From NCBI GenBank assembly GCA_914767715.1, contig OU612074.1, positions 22,928,062-22,988,061 of the forward strand: DNA of 60,000 bases, given 5' to 3'. This DNA is from Membranipora membranacea. Lineage: Eukaryota; Bryozoa; Gymnolaemata; Cheilostomatida; Membraniporidae. Below are positions 14,101 through 29,100 of this stretch, one piece after another (within the stretch, counting starts at the first letter, position 1; every line of letters starts with the position of its first letter). A program made the translations under genes and the position numbers. Below the pieces are notes generated by a model. That model had not been told where the DNA came from. It saw only the letters and a program-made list of their open reading frames with translations, and did not search any database.

Positions 14101-17100
14101 ACAGCACATTTGGCGTTATGCAAAGGTGGCGAAAATATAGGCCGTATTCGAGAGGCTACTGTCATTGCAATATGCAAGCTAATTTTTTGAAAGTCAATGT
14201 GTATGACATTTGAAGAGTACTCTAGAGAAAATAATAACTAATTTTGATTCGAGCCTATGATCTGTTGTGAATTAATGATTGATTTTCACATATTCTCACG
14301 GCTTCACAAAAAAATTACGTTGTATGGCGTGACATAAAAAGTCAATTTAGACTAGTCATATATCAAAGAAAATCAAATTTTACGATGAACGCAATCTCTA
14401 AGTATACATTCCACCTGATTTGAAATTTCTTGCAATTAATTTGACTGCTTAATCTGCATTGACAAAAAAAGCGTTTTCTGCCTCATTTCCTCCCTAAAAT
14501 GACACAATGTCATTGAATCAAGTTTTTGTTCAGCTATTCATTTTCAGTAGCTCGGCAGCTTTCCAACGATATGTATTATATGTTGATATTTGGATCGGTC
14601 TTTGACATTACCTTAATTGTGAAAGTGTTTTAGTTGATCATTTCTGGATAATTCCTGTTAATTCAGACACTTGTGTGTGATTCGGGCTCAGCAAATGATT
14701 TTACAGCCTTCAAATTCAAATATTTTACTGTAAATTTAAGATGCCTCTCTGACCAAGGAAGAATGTAAATCTTTGTTCAGTTCTTGGTTTTTTTTTGACA
14801 AAGCAGACAAAGGAGGTGATCAACCCTTGTTATCCAACTCAGTGGATAGTACTGTTCACTCAGTCTTCAGTGTTTTATCTCCATTATAACTTGCATAGCA
14901 CAATACAACAAATCCAAAAAATGTTTCTTTATGTTGAAAAGAAAGTAATTTTGTCAAATCCCTGAATTATGTCCTAGATTTGGTGAAAAACTGGCATTGT
15001 TTTGTAATTAAAGCATTTCATACATTAGAAACAATTTCCTGGATCCCCTCGAATCAAGTGACTTACACTGTGTTTACACATGACATGTTTATATTTCACC
15101 CCCAGTATGTGGTGAAAATGATGAGGTTATGTGTACCACTGGCAACGAATGTATTCCGTCCGACTACATGTGTGATGGTATTGTTGATTGTCAGGATGGC
15201 AGTGATGAGGTATGTGGGTAATACAAAGTTAGTAATCAACATTATTACGCTTGATTGTCAGCATGGTGAGTGTGAAACAACTGTCACAGGTGACCGACAG
15301 TGGTATTGAGTCTGTATGTTCATCGAAAATTGAAATGATCTATAGCTACAATTCTTTGAGACGCACTGTGATATGATATTATTAGTGCTACTAGACTAAA
15401 GCATATCTTTACCTGGCCTTTCTTGGCAAGCTTTTTTGGTGGGGATCAAAGGTTGTTTACTCTTGTATTTGCACTATCAAGAAGAGGTTTGTTCACTTTT
15501 AAATCAGGGAGACAACTGTTTTCAAACTTTAGACAATCGCTGAAAATTGGAAAAAGAAGAGATCCCGGGGTTTTAGGAGAGATTATCAGCTCATCTCAAC
15601 ACTTTGAAAACAAAAGTCTAAAAGTTGTGTTGGTCACCCCACCCCTTTTCCCCTATGGAGCTTGTCAATGTAGGCTAACCCTAATAATCAACTCAGTCTA
15701 TCTCCTGCCAAGTTCAAAGTTTTATTTTATCTTAGCTGAATAAAGGTGTTTACTTTCAGAGTTATTCCAGCTGTGATGTAGTCAATCTGATCTGATTGGC
15801 TTGTGGGAGGGTCTTCCCACAAACAGGCGTTCAGATCATAGTCAACACATTGGCTATCAGTATTCCTTGTATGTACCTGAGTTTGCTTGGTACATTTTTC
15901 ATCTTCCTCTATTGCAGGCAAACTGTAATTATACAACCACAAGTAGTAATCCATCAAGCTCATCATCCTCGGGTAAGTTGTTAACTGATCTAAACATGAA
16001 GACACAGCTGTAAGTAAATCTCCATTGAAGCGCTGTTCATGTGCAACTTATCTCCAACAACATACTTTGATCATTTTTGTTGTTGGTACACATTTCCAGC
16101 GAGAGGTGCATACTTATACCAACAGGGTCGAAGTTTGGAAAAAAATGATAGATAGGGGGAGGGGCGAAAGCCCTTTAGGAAGTGAAGTAACACTAGCGGT
16201 GGTGCTTATCTGCCAAGCAGTTGAGAAGGGGGCGAGGCTCCAAAGTATTTGATGTGCTGATTCAAACATAGATTTGTCACTTATGTCTTTTACCACATTA
16301 GAAATTTAACTTTACTGATTTAACCTGATTCTTTGTCAATATCTGTGAATAATGTAAGCTCGCTGCCTTTGTACTACACCCCACAAAAACTTTATATGAT
16401 AAAATGATATAAAATTACATCGTCATTAAGATTAAAAATGGCTTTTTAACCAGCAAGTTATGTGTTCACTAGAGGGAAAATTTTCCCAAACACCTGTGCT
16501 GTGTTTGCTCAACCATTTGCTTACACATATAGCCTGCAGTGAAATAACATAACAACTGTCATGTATCAATGTCATGTATAATGTATCAGCAGGAGACATG
16601 CTTCTTTGTGGTGACTGTCCTACAAGATACAAGCAAGCAAGGCGACATCAGAAATAGATTTTTACATTTTGATTACCATCTGGGTTTGCCTCAAACCAAC
16701 ACCAAGTATCACTGCAGGCAACATTTTTAATTACCATCTATGTTCTTTCTTTTTCAACAGTTCCTGGATCAACATCAGCTGAACAAACAACAGCTGAACC
16801 AACAACAACAGCTGGACCAACAACAGCAGCTGGACCGACAACAACAGCTGGACCAACAACAACACTTGGACCAACAACAACAGATGGACTAACAACAGCA
16901 GCTGGACCAACAACTACAGCTGGACCAGCAACAACAGATGAACCAACAACAACAGATGGACCAACAACTACAGCTGGACCAACAACAACCGATGGACCAA
17001 CAACAACAGATGGACCAACAACAACAGGTGGACCAACAACAACAGGTGGACCAACAACAACAGATGGTCCAGCAAGTACAGCTGTACCGACAACAACAGG

Positions 17101-20100
17101 TGGACCAACAACAGCAGCTGGACCAACAACTACAGCTGGACCAACAACAACAGGTGGACCAACAACAACAGATGGACCAACAACAACAGGTGGACCAACA
17201 ACAACAGGTGGACCAACAACAACAGATGGTCCAGCAAGTACAGCTGTACCGACAACAACAGGTGGACCAACAACAGCAGCTGGACCAACAACTACAGCTG
17301 GACCAACAACAACAGGTGGACCAACAACAACAGATGGACCAACAACAACAGGTGGACCAACAACAACAGGTGGACCAACAACAACAGATGGTCCAGCAAG
17401 TACAGCTGTACCGACAACAACAGGTGGACCAACAACAGCAGCTGGACCAACAACTACAGCTGGACCAACAACCACAGGTGGACCAACATCAACAGTTGGA
17501 CCAACAACAACAGGTGGACCAACAACTACAGTTGGACCAACAACAACACCTGGACCGACAACAACAGTTGGACCAACAACAACAGCTGGACCAACAACTA
17601 CAGCTGGATCAACAACAAAAGATGGATCAACAACAACAGATGGACCAACAACCACAGCTGGACCAACAACAACAGATGGACCAACAACAACAGATGGACT
17701 AACAACCACAGATGGACCAACAACAACAGGTGGACCAACAACAACAGATGGACCTACAACAACCGATGGACCAACAACAACAGATGGACCAACAACCACA
17801 GATGGACCAACAACAACAGGTGGACCAACAACAACAGATGGACCAACAACTACTGCTGGACCGACAACAACAGATGGACCAACAACAACAGATGGACTAA
17901 CAACCACAGATGGACCAACAACAACAGGTGGACCAACAGCAACAGATGGACCAACAACTACAGCTGGACCGACAACAACAGATGAACCAACAACAACAGG
18001 TGGACCAACAACAACACTTGGACCAACAACAACAGGTGGACCGACAACAACAGGTGAACCAACAACTACAGCTGGACCAACAACCTCAGGTGGACCAACA
18101 TCAACAGTTGGACCAACAACAGCAGGTGGACCAACAACTACAGTTGGACCAACAACAACACCTGGACCAACAACAACAGTTGGACCAACAACAACAGCTG
18201 GACCAACATCTACAGCTGGATCAACAACAGCAGATGGATCAACAACAACAGCTGGACCAACAGCAACAACTGAACCAACAACAACAGGTGGACAAACAAC
18301 TACAGCTGGACCAACAACCTCAGGTGGACCAACATCAACAGTTGGACCAACAACAGCAGGTGGACCAACAACTACAGTTGGACCAACAACAGCACCTGGA
18401 CCAACAACTACAGCTGGACCGACAACAACAGCTGGACCAACAACTACAGCTGGATCAACAACAGCAGGTGGATCAACAACAACAGCTGGACCAACAGCAA
18501 CAACTGAACCAACAACAACAGGTGGACCAACAACCTCAGGTGGACCAACATCAACAGTTGGACCAACAACAGCAGGTGGACCAACAACTACAGTTGGACC
18601 AACAACAACACCTGGACCAACAACAACAGTTGGACCAACAACAACACCTGGACCAACAACAACAGTTGGACCAACAACAACAGCTGGACCAACAACTACA
18701 GCTGGATCAACAACAGCAGATGGATCAACAACAACAGATGGACCAACAACCACAGCTGGACCAACAACAACAGATGGACCAACAACAACAGATGGACTAA
18801 CAACCACAGATGGACCAACAACAACAGGTGGACCAACAACAACAGATGGACCAACAACTACAGCTGGACCGACAACAACAGATGAACCAACAACAACAGG
18901 TGGACCAACAACAACACCTGGACCAACAACAACAGGTGGACCGACAACAACAGGTGAACCGACATCACCAGGTGGATCAACAACAACAGCTGGACCAACA
19001 GGAACAACTGGTCCAACAACAACAGCTGGACCAACAGCAACATATGGACCAACAACAACAGGTGGACCGACAACAACAGTTGGACCAACAACAACAGGTG
19101 GACCGGCATCAACAGGTGGACCAACAACAACAGGTGGACCAACAACTACAGCTAGACCAACAACAACAGGTGGACTGACAACAACAGATGGACCGACAAT
19201 AACAGGTGGACTGACAACAACAGGTGGACCGACAACAACAGCTGGACCAACAGCAACAACTGGACCAACAACAACAGCTGGACCAACACCAACATATGGA
19301 CCAACAACAGCAGCTGGACCAACAACAACAGGTGGACCAACAACAGCAGCTGGACCAACAACTCCAGCTGGACCAACAACAACAGCTGGAACAACAACAA
19401 CAGGTGGACCGACAACAACAGATGGACCGACATCAACAGGTGGATCAACAACAACAGCTGGACCAACAGCAACAACTGGACCAACAACAACAGCTGGACC
19501 AACAACAACAGATGGACCAACAACAGCAGCCGGACCATCAACCGCTGCTGGTCCAACAATCACAATGATGCCAACCACAACATGGCCAACTACTACAGGG
19601 CCACCAACCACTACTGATACAACACCAACAACAATGCCACCCACAACATGGCCAACTACTACAGGGCAAACAACCACTGTTGGTCCAACAACCACAATGA
19701 CACCAACCAGAATATGGTCAACCACTACAGGACCAACAACCACAACTGGTACAACAACCACAACGATGCCACCCACAACATGGCCAACCACATCAGGGCC
19801 TCCAACCACTGCTGGTCCAACAACCACAATGACGCCAACCACAACACTGCCAACTACTGCAGGGCTAACAACCACAACGATGCCACCCACAACATGGTCA
19901 AACACTACAGGGCCAACAACCACTACTGATACAACACCCACAACAAGGCAACCCACAACATGGCCGACTACTACAGGCCAAACAACCACTGCTGGTCCAA
20001 CAACCACAATGGCACCAACCACAACATGGTCAACAACTACAGGGCCAACAACCACAACTGGTACAACAACCACAACGATGCCACCCGCAACATGGCCAAC

Positions 20101-23100
20101 CACATCAGAGCCTCCGACCACTGCTGGGCCAAAAACCACTTCTGGTTCAACAACTACAACAATGCCACCCAGAACATGGTCAACAACTACGAGGCTAACC
20201 ACTACAGCTGGCACAACAACCACAACGATGCAAACTATAACACAGTCATATACTAATAGGTCAACCACCCATGCCGATAATACGACCACAGCTAGTTCAA
20301 GAACAAATACAGCACAAACCGAAGGTCCAACAGCATCAAGGATGTCCTCCACAACCAACCCACTCACAATTGTGCCTAAAACGGCAGAGCAAACAACAGC
20401 AGACCAATTGACAACAGTTGAACAAGCAGTTACAAGTTAGTGCATTATAAAAGTCAACAATATTCACTTTGATTGAAAAGTATGTCATGCAGCCTGACCA
20501 TACAGTAGATAATGTGAGACATTGATAGACTTTATTCATTTTACTTAACTTATATGCTTTTGTTATCTTGCCGGTATCATGGTAAAACGAAGTGAAAGTG
20601 ACAATCGATTGTGTTGGCTCATTTCTATTAACTCATTTCTATTAAAGATGCAGAGGAACAATTTTGGCCGACACCTACAAATGATGAAATCTATGCAGCT
20701 CTGGTAAGATTTAGTTGTTAACCTATGGTGTAACTGTGGTACACTGATATTCTAAAAAACAGTGAGATGTTCTTTTTCAATCTTCTAAATCCTTCATAAT
20801 CACTAATGAGTCTCCATTATAGTAATCGGGTGTAGGAAAAGAAAATTAAAAAAATTGAGGATTGTTTCCTCAGCTTTATTGGAGCATAATTACATAAGAA
20901 TTCCCTTCCACATCGAATGCGAAGAAGTAACCATTGACTCAGCCAACAATCATTCAACAAATGAGGGACATTAAATAAAGATTCACTGTCTCATCATAGC
21001 TAAGCAGACTTTTCTCTCCCGAAGTCCAACTTTGGCAAATGTTTTATTTTAAATTCCTTAAACCGTTAACTGTTCTGAATCATTTTAGAAACTAAATAAC
21101 ACGAAGAATGTTACTGTGACTGAACTGAGAGATGCACTGGACTTAGCTCTAAATGAGAGCGCAACACTCCCAGTTGTTCAGCTGCATGCATTGGCTTCAG
21201 TCCTCTTACGCACTTCATCAAAACATGAGGATGTGGATGACCTGGTATGTAGCATTTTTGATTTGCCTTGTCATTGATATATAAAGGTTGATAAATTATA
21301 CTTGGGGAAAATATAGAATACAAATATGTATAAACTATTGATATATAATAAATATAAAAAAATATATATATATATACATATATATTTATATAATGTAATA
21401 TAACTTTATGCTCATTTGTAACTTTATACACGTTTGATTAAAGAACAAAGCTTTGGAGAGAAGCTCAAAGATATTCAACAAGCTAGGAGACGCCTCCAAG
21501 GATGAACTGAAAAATCTAGGTAAAGCGGTAGTTGGTGTGGTAGCTAATGTTCTGGAAGTATCTGTCGTTGGATCAGGAGAGGATAACACTGTAAGTTCTA
21601 GTGCTGTTTTTAATTTTACATTTTAATGCTGAATTTATTTTGACTGCGCAGTTACATATCTGAAATACTATTCTTACACTCTTTCAATTTATATCATTGT
21701 TGAGTTTTACTGGACTGGTTGCTACAGACACTCTTAACTCGATATACGAAACATCATCAGAACTGTGCTTCTTGTGGTTAGATCTGAGTCACTCAGCCTG
21801 GCAATGACTGATTTATAGACTTTCGATTATTATCTAAATGCCAAAACTATTTGTTAGATTACGTGTGTGTTGAAGCAGCCTTCTATCATTGTTAGGCTGA
21901 GAATCTTGTTAAAAACAGTCGAAATGTGTTGGACACAGTGGCAGCAGCAATAACTGGGGCATTGGAACCTGGTGATACTGTTCAGCTAGTGACAGGAACA
22001 TTAGGTATGGCTGTCGCCAAACAGGATCAGGCCGGGAAAAAAATGAATGCAGGATTTGCAACTGTGGAACTAGAAGAAACACCAGCAACAGCACTTCCCA
22101 TCCAAGTAAGTTGTTGTAAACAAGAACCAGAAATTGATGTACATAATAATATAATTGTGCAAATAATGATTTGTCAAAGCCCAAAGTTTTAGGTTATATA
22201 TTACATATCCTTTCTTATTTGGTGTCTTTTGTGTTTATTTTCTGCTAGGCTTTGTCCTACGCTGAAGATCCATATGCAAGCTATGCCACAAATGAGGATA
22301 ACTTCACCAGTGGGGCCTCACCTGTAGGTATGAAGATTGTGGGCTCTGCTGACACAGTATCATACAAAGCGGTATCGAAGGCTAACTTATCTATCCCTTC
22401 AGATAGTTACAATGTCACAGAAGATGGTGTGATCACCACCTACCTTATAAAAGATCCTGATTCCTTTATGAAGGTTGGTGATGTGACGTGAAGTTAACTG
22501 CTAATGGGATGTAGAACATCTTTGTTCCCTCTGTGAATGCGGAGGAATAACTAACTGTCCTTCAAGCCCCTGTGGCACCTAAACACCCGATTTATGCAAT
22601 AGTAATCCGCAACTACACAGTGGGAACAAAATTGTTCTATGCAAGATGGGAAGCAGGTAAGAATAGACTGATTACTTACATTTCTTCTTTTACAGCGTCA
22701 ACATTAACTTGATAAACTTATAATATATACTATTAACTCACCAAAGCAGAAATACACCGTATGTATGATATAAGTGTACCAAGTTGCAGCTGTCTCATCT
22801 TACAGATATTCCTCACCCTTCCTGGTGTGGCTAACTCATACACCATCAGATGTGCCATGAACCATACACCTTCAGAAGATAACCATACAGTCGAAGTCCA
22901 CATAGTAGAGCAGCTAAATGTCACCAAGAATGAGCTGAACACTACAATTTACTATGATAACTTGACAGGTAAGTGTGATGTTGGTCATAGGAATTGTGAT
23001 AATTTACTATTCATCTAAAACCTATTAGTGAATTATCTCTGATGAACAACGATAACCAAATATGTGGTTCTTAAACTTGAAGAAGTCCAATTTTTGAAGC

Positions 23101-26100
23101 ACAAGACAAACACTCCTAACTGTACTACTCATGACCTGCTATTTTACTAGCCAGCAAACACCTGCCAGGTTATGTTCATTATTATTCTCGGTGTTGAATC
23201 AAATCAATTGATTATTTAATCAGGCTGGAAAGACTTGGATTGGTTTCTGTTAATTACTTAATACCAGCTTGGACTTTGCAGATGCATTATCAATATTCAT
23301 ACACGGACGGAAGAGTGAGTTAGGCCTCCTGTACGTCAAACTTACAGCCAATGAAACTATTGCTGCTGCGACCGGCAGCACAACAAGAAGAAAAAGGGCT
23401 TCAGGTAGCGGCTTCTCCTCAGGAGCGGTTGTCTACTCTCCTCGAGTCTGGAATGAGATTTCCAGGGCCTGGGAGCCAAGTTCTCAAGTTGAGGTAAGAA
23501 GAAGCTTATACCCTCTGTGTAGATTGGTCATGCCAAACCTACGCTTAATTGGAATTACCGACCAAAACGGTCACTTTGTTGTGCCAATTGCACCTTTACC
23601 GCAGAAAAAAAACTGAGAGGCATTTTCTCGTCTTGTTCAAAAATAATAGAATGTGAAGAAATTCCGCAGTATTCTGTTATTCCAGCTAGCATACACAGAA
23701 AAGTTCAGTTGTTGCTTGATAGTAAATGGGGGGTTTTTATAGGTAGCTAAGCAGGTAAATTGAGGGTAAAAAACATAAAGTTTCCATAACAGCATGTCTA
23801 TGCATTGACTGTATATGTTTATCATCAACAGGTGCTAAGGGGGTTCGATATGTTATTGGTACAGATTATGAAGGGTTTAAACTGAAACTACTGTTTTCAT
23901 CGGAAAATTTAAAACTGAAAAGACATTAACCCCCTTCCGCAATAAGCTCGCTAAATTTTTCAATTCAAAGTATCAAACACGGAAGAGATCAGATATGATA
24001 TGATATGATGTCCCTCAAATTATTTTGTTACTCAAATATTCCTGTGGCCGATTGCTTGTTTGTTTTCTTCCCAAATAGTGCTTAAATGCCTATAAACTGC
24101 CTCTATTTTAAAAAGATTTTAATGAGGAGGCCCCACACCTCCTAGTGTGAAGGCACCCAACGCGCCTGGCCGTACCACTTTAAAAACTATGAGGCAATTT
24201 GATATAGGTGTGAATAAGCGCCTGCAGCAAGAGGGCAGCTTCATGAGAAGAATGGAAGTTCCCTAGGTTTTAGCTAATATAATTCCTTCAAATGATTAAT
24301 TTCAGAGTACTTCAAAAACAATAAATAATCATACTGCAAATAAATTGAACAAGTACTAGTTAAATACCAATAACGAATTCGATATCACTGTACTTACTTA
24401 TTTACTAACAGTTCCCTGGATACTGAAATATTATGTCTATTATACAGATTGATCCAGACTCCACAGGAGAGGAAATTGTATTTAAGTCTAACTTTATGGG
24501 CTCTATGACTGCTGGTTTGGCCATTCCACCCAATAAGATTGACTTTGACAACGTGTTCGACAATCTGGGAGCTGAAACGGCGGATAATCCATATGTTCTT
24601 ATTGTCGTGTGCCTCATAGCTGGACTTTATTTCGTACTTTTGATTCCAATCGCTCGAATGGATCGGAGGGATTATACAATGGTGAGTAAGATTCGGTGAT
24701 TTAGTGTATGATTATGCACTGATGATCATTGACTACAATTACTTCTCTGAAATTGGACATGAAAATTTTGTAATTTTGCGTTATAAAGACAGACTGGAGA
24801 AAGTTAAGAGTTTATCAGTGTTCATCATGCTTTTTCCTTTGCATCTCATTAGTCTTTTGCTGATTACAGTTGGGATTTCTTCCTATCCTGCACAATAAAG
24901 CTGAAGATCGCTATGTGTATCAGCTTTCTATCTCAGTCAACCAAAAGTCTAGTAAAGAATTCAACACAGATGTGTTTTGTGTGATTTATGGAATGAAAGG
25001 AAAAACAACTCCAAAAACGCTAGAAGATGGAAAAAGACAAGTAAGCTGCAGCAGTTCAAATTCATTCATTTCAAGTTTTTCCAGATGAAAAGGAAGTAGA
25101 AATATCCAAAGCTCGAGGGAGGAAAGACTAGTTGCACACTCCTATAAGAAATAGATTGTCTATTTACATTTTATCATGCTATAGAACTTTCCATTGTCCC
25201 TTATACAGTTTTTCGCTAAAATTTTCAGGGTAATCACCAAGCAGAAGCAAAGTAAGGTTGAGTTGTGCCAATGTCAAAAATTGTTTGTATATCTGCATGT
25301 TTATAACATAACAGAGTTTTTTGCAGGGTTTCCGGCCAGGATGTCCTACAAACCTAACAATCACCTGTCAGGAGGATATAGGAGCCATAACCCATGTACA
25401 TCTGTGGACCAGAGCTAGAGATGAGAGAGATAGTCTATATGTAGATTGCATCACTGTGGCTGATCCTGAACTCAAGAAGACGTGAGTCAAAAAGAATACA
25501 TTGTGTTAGAGTGAATTGCCTTAATTTGTTGAAAAAATGGAATTTCTGTTCACTTTAGTGTTAGTCTATCAAATAAAACATATATTGGCAAACAACGCTT
25601 CATTGAGACTGAAGCACTATTAGCCACTGCTTTTGTTCTTATATGATTGGCTGGTAGGTAGGAAGAGAAACAGTACCAGGTCAAAGATTTTACACACACC
25701 ATATATCTCGGTGTTTTAAGGAAAGCACTCTCTGACCTGGAATTGGCTCTATTCTCAACCACTAACAAATCAAAACCAACATATTTGCTAGTGCACTAGT
25801 GTATCATTGCAAATTTTATTTGATTTGGTTGGCTAGTTCAAGTTGAGAAATCATTTTGGAGTATTTTTTGACCTGAACTACTTTCAACAAACCCACACAT
25901 ACATCATCAACTATTCCATGTCCTCCTTGTTATAGATACACGTTCATGTGTAATGACTGGATCTCACCAGTAGAGACTCTGTGTTATGGTCATGAGATTT
26001 TCAGCACTGACATGACTGAAGGAAAGGACTTTAAATCGCTGATGAAGGCCAACACCAAATCTAAGTTCTATGATGACCACATTTGGCTCTCAGTGGTTAA

Positions 26101-29100
26101 GAGACCCAATAAGAGTAACTTCTCTAGAGTTCAGAGATGGTCTCTGTGTATATCTACACTCTATCTCATGATGGTCGTCAACGCTATGTGGTGAGATTCA
26201 TTACATTCTCTATTGTATTCTAGCAAAGCTCGGATCTATTTTTGAGATAAAATAAAAAGCTGCAAAAAATTTTCTACACACCCGAAGTTATCAATTAATT
26301 ATGAAACATTTTGTTTACAGGTTCCAAACTGATACCGAATCAAGAGAGGAGTCTGGAACCACCCTGAAAATTGGACCTATTGAGCTAGGCTGGAGGACAA
26401 TCTATGTATCATTTATGAGTAAGGCTACTCATCTGCTAGTCACATGATACAGAAAATAGTCTAATTGAATTATAATTGCATAACTAAGCGATAATTTCCT
26501 AGTTCTTCTCTGTATGACTAGTGGGATGGAGCTTGGTATAAATGCTCCCCGTAAAAATAACTTAAGATTTAGACTTTTGTTGATTTGAAAATAAAAGAGA
26601 ATGTTTCTGCATTTTCAGGTGCATTGATTGTTCTACCGCCGTCCATGCTGATCACATTTTTATTTAAGAGAAGCAGATCTTTTGTACCTTCAGGCAGGCA
26701 AACAAAAGTTCACCAGCAGAGAAAATCGACAACACCAGTACCCTTCGGAAACGGTAAGTATTTATCACTTAGCATAGTTCTAACTGTATTACCAAAAGTA
26801 TCACAAGATAATCGAAAAATAATATCAAATCGATCATTAACATGTCCGTAGTAAAATCGGGAATTGATACAATAATTGAATGACCTTGACTTGCGTAATA
26901 CTGTCAACAAAACTTACAAAATCAATACCTTTTCGACCACTCAGTCTACTTATGCCGGGAGTTTTTCTGTGAGTTGCTATTCAATCTGAAAACAATGGAT
27001 AGTATATTATGGAGTTCTGTCTCGCAATAAGGTGATTGTATTCATATTTTTTTTTAATTATCAAAGATGGCGCTGAACTAGAGAGAGTTATTGCAGGAGG
27101 TAGCTTATATGACTCAAGCGTTAGAAACACATCACCACTGAATGTAGCAATCCCCAAAGAGGAATATGTTCAGATAAGGAAATCTAAAGGTGGTCTATCC
27201 AAACAGGATCTGAAGTACAGTGTCACTTTAGAACCAGAAAAGAGGAAGCACGGTCAAAGATCTCCTCCACCATTACCTTACAAGAATCGAAGAAGGAAAC
27301 ACACAGCAGAATATGGTAAGTATTGCTCGGTTACAGTAATAAGACTCAAAACCGAAATTCCAAAATAGTTTTTTTCTTACCTAAATGATTAGCAAGATTG
27401 TTGGGTTCCTTTATAGGAGGGGTGCGACTAATATGCCATTTCCTGGTTAACACCCATTAAGTTAAAAAAAAGGTGTTTAAGTAAGTACAGTATGTTGCTG
27501 GAGAACAGCATGGGCAGGGCAACAACTTGATATGTGGCAATTCGGCCACTTTACCTTAGAAAAGGAGGAAAATTTAGCACCAGCCACACCCGCACATGCA
27601 CCAAAGTCACAGTTCACACACTGGGAAATACAGTAACACAAGGTAGTACTTTAGGGCGGGAAGTTGGGAATTGCAAAAAATATGTCATGTCTCTTCAGTT
27701 AATTAGATAATAGGAACGAGAAAAACCTGCAAACATACGAGATTAATAAACTGGCATAACTCGCTAAAGGTGCTCTGTGGTACTAGAAAATGCATGAACA
27801 TAGATAAGATAACTCCACAATATGAGGCTCAAAAGCCAGGCCGATTATAACACAGTACTGCATTATTAATTAATTGAGCCTTGTCACATTGCTAAAGAAA
27901 AAAGGAGTTTTTAAGATGTAAAAATCTCTGTGTATTTTTGCATATCCCAACTAATTTTGTTCGCCATACCATTGCTGCTTAACTGTCTTTTCAGGGTTAA
28001 GATACCCAGACACGGAGCGGGAATCGGGGAAAATCAGTCAAATTCCACCACCGCCTACATACCAAAACGGAGAAAATAAGTTTATGACAGAAGATGGTGA
28101 GTTCTCTCCATCAATTAGTCAGTCAGCAGACAAGTGTTTAGATCCGTTGAGGATTAGACAAGAAATAGGAGTTCAGTAGCAACTTTTTTTTACTTTATCA
28201 TATTCAAATTGTAAACAAGGTCATCGAGTGATGAATGAGACTTGCCATTCCCATTTTAGAATTCTTGAATCCTATACTATTTTTTGGCAAATATTTCATA
28301 CCTATAATACATTTATATTTCAGAGCTAAGAGCCGTAGAGAAAAAGAATAACGCTTATTTCACTTTGCCCTGGTGGGGAGTTGTGCTTGGTTACATTCTC
28401 TGTGGAGTTTGTATAGCTAATGGTGTATGGTGGCCTTATCTGTATAGTATAGAATGGGGTAAAGATCTCTCGCTGGAGTGGGTGGCCTCTCTGATTCTCA
28501 GTATTCTCCAGTCTATCATAGTTCTGCAATCTATCAAGGTAGCATCTAGAAACTCAAACCAAATACATAATTTCTTATCCACTACAGTTGGCAACAGAGG
28601 TTTCCCATTAACTCATTTGATCAATATAACACCGCCCTAATTTCTCCCAGAACTGGTGTTAATTACTTTCATTCCATGAGTACAAAAATACTTCATATGC
28701 ATCAGTATTGTGTTCCTGTTCCAATACAAACTACTTAGTAGTATGGAAACCTGAGATTTTACACAGTGTTTGAGTAGCTAAGTGTAACCCTGTCTATGAA
28801 TAACTTTACAGGTGATAATACTGGCTGTGCTCATGTCAATCCTTCTCCAAGTCACCCTGGTTGAGCCTGAAGATATTTCAATGATGAACACAGTATCAGA
28901 CTTACACGGAGAAGCCACGCCAGTTGAATCGATTGAACCTCCTATACATCCTCAGAAAGTCACCAGACCCAAACCTATCGTCGTTCAGACTGAAGCAAAG
29001 CTGTACAAAAAACTCTTCGATAAGCTGAAGGGAGTTCTGACACATATCATGTACTTAAGTAAGCCGTATAGATCGTGAAGTTTAGTCCAACCCATTTTGC

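Noticed and set aside
13554-14213. ORFs of 120 and 65 codons around 14 kb
   Set aside because: They lie in the two arms of the foldback element and mirror each other; no protein family seen.
16938-19568. Long + strand MDQQQQ-type ORFs and MLVQLLLLVH-type ORFs on the other strand
   Set aside because: These are frame shadows of the same minisatellite, repeatedly stopped where GGACTAAC occurs.
16738-20367. 1,209-codon antisense ORF of VVVGP repeats
   Set aside because: It is the stop-free complement of the 18-bp mucin repeat. The host frame on the + strand joins flanking exons in phase and has the mucin composition.
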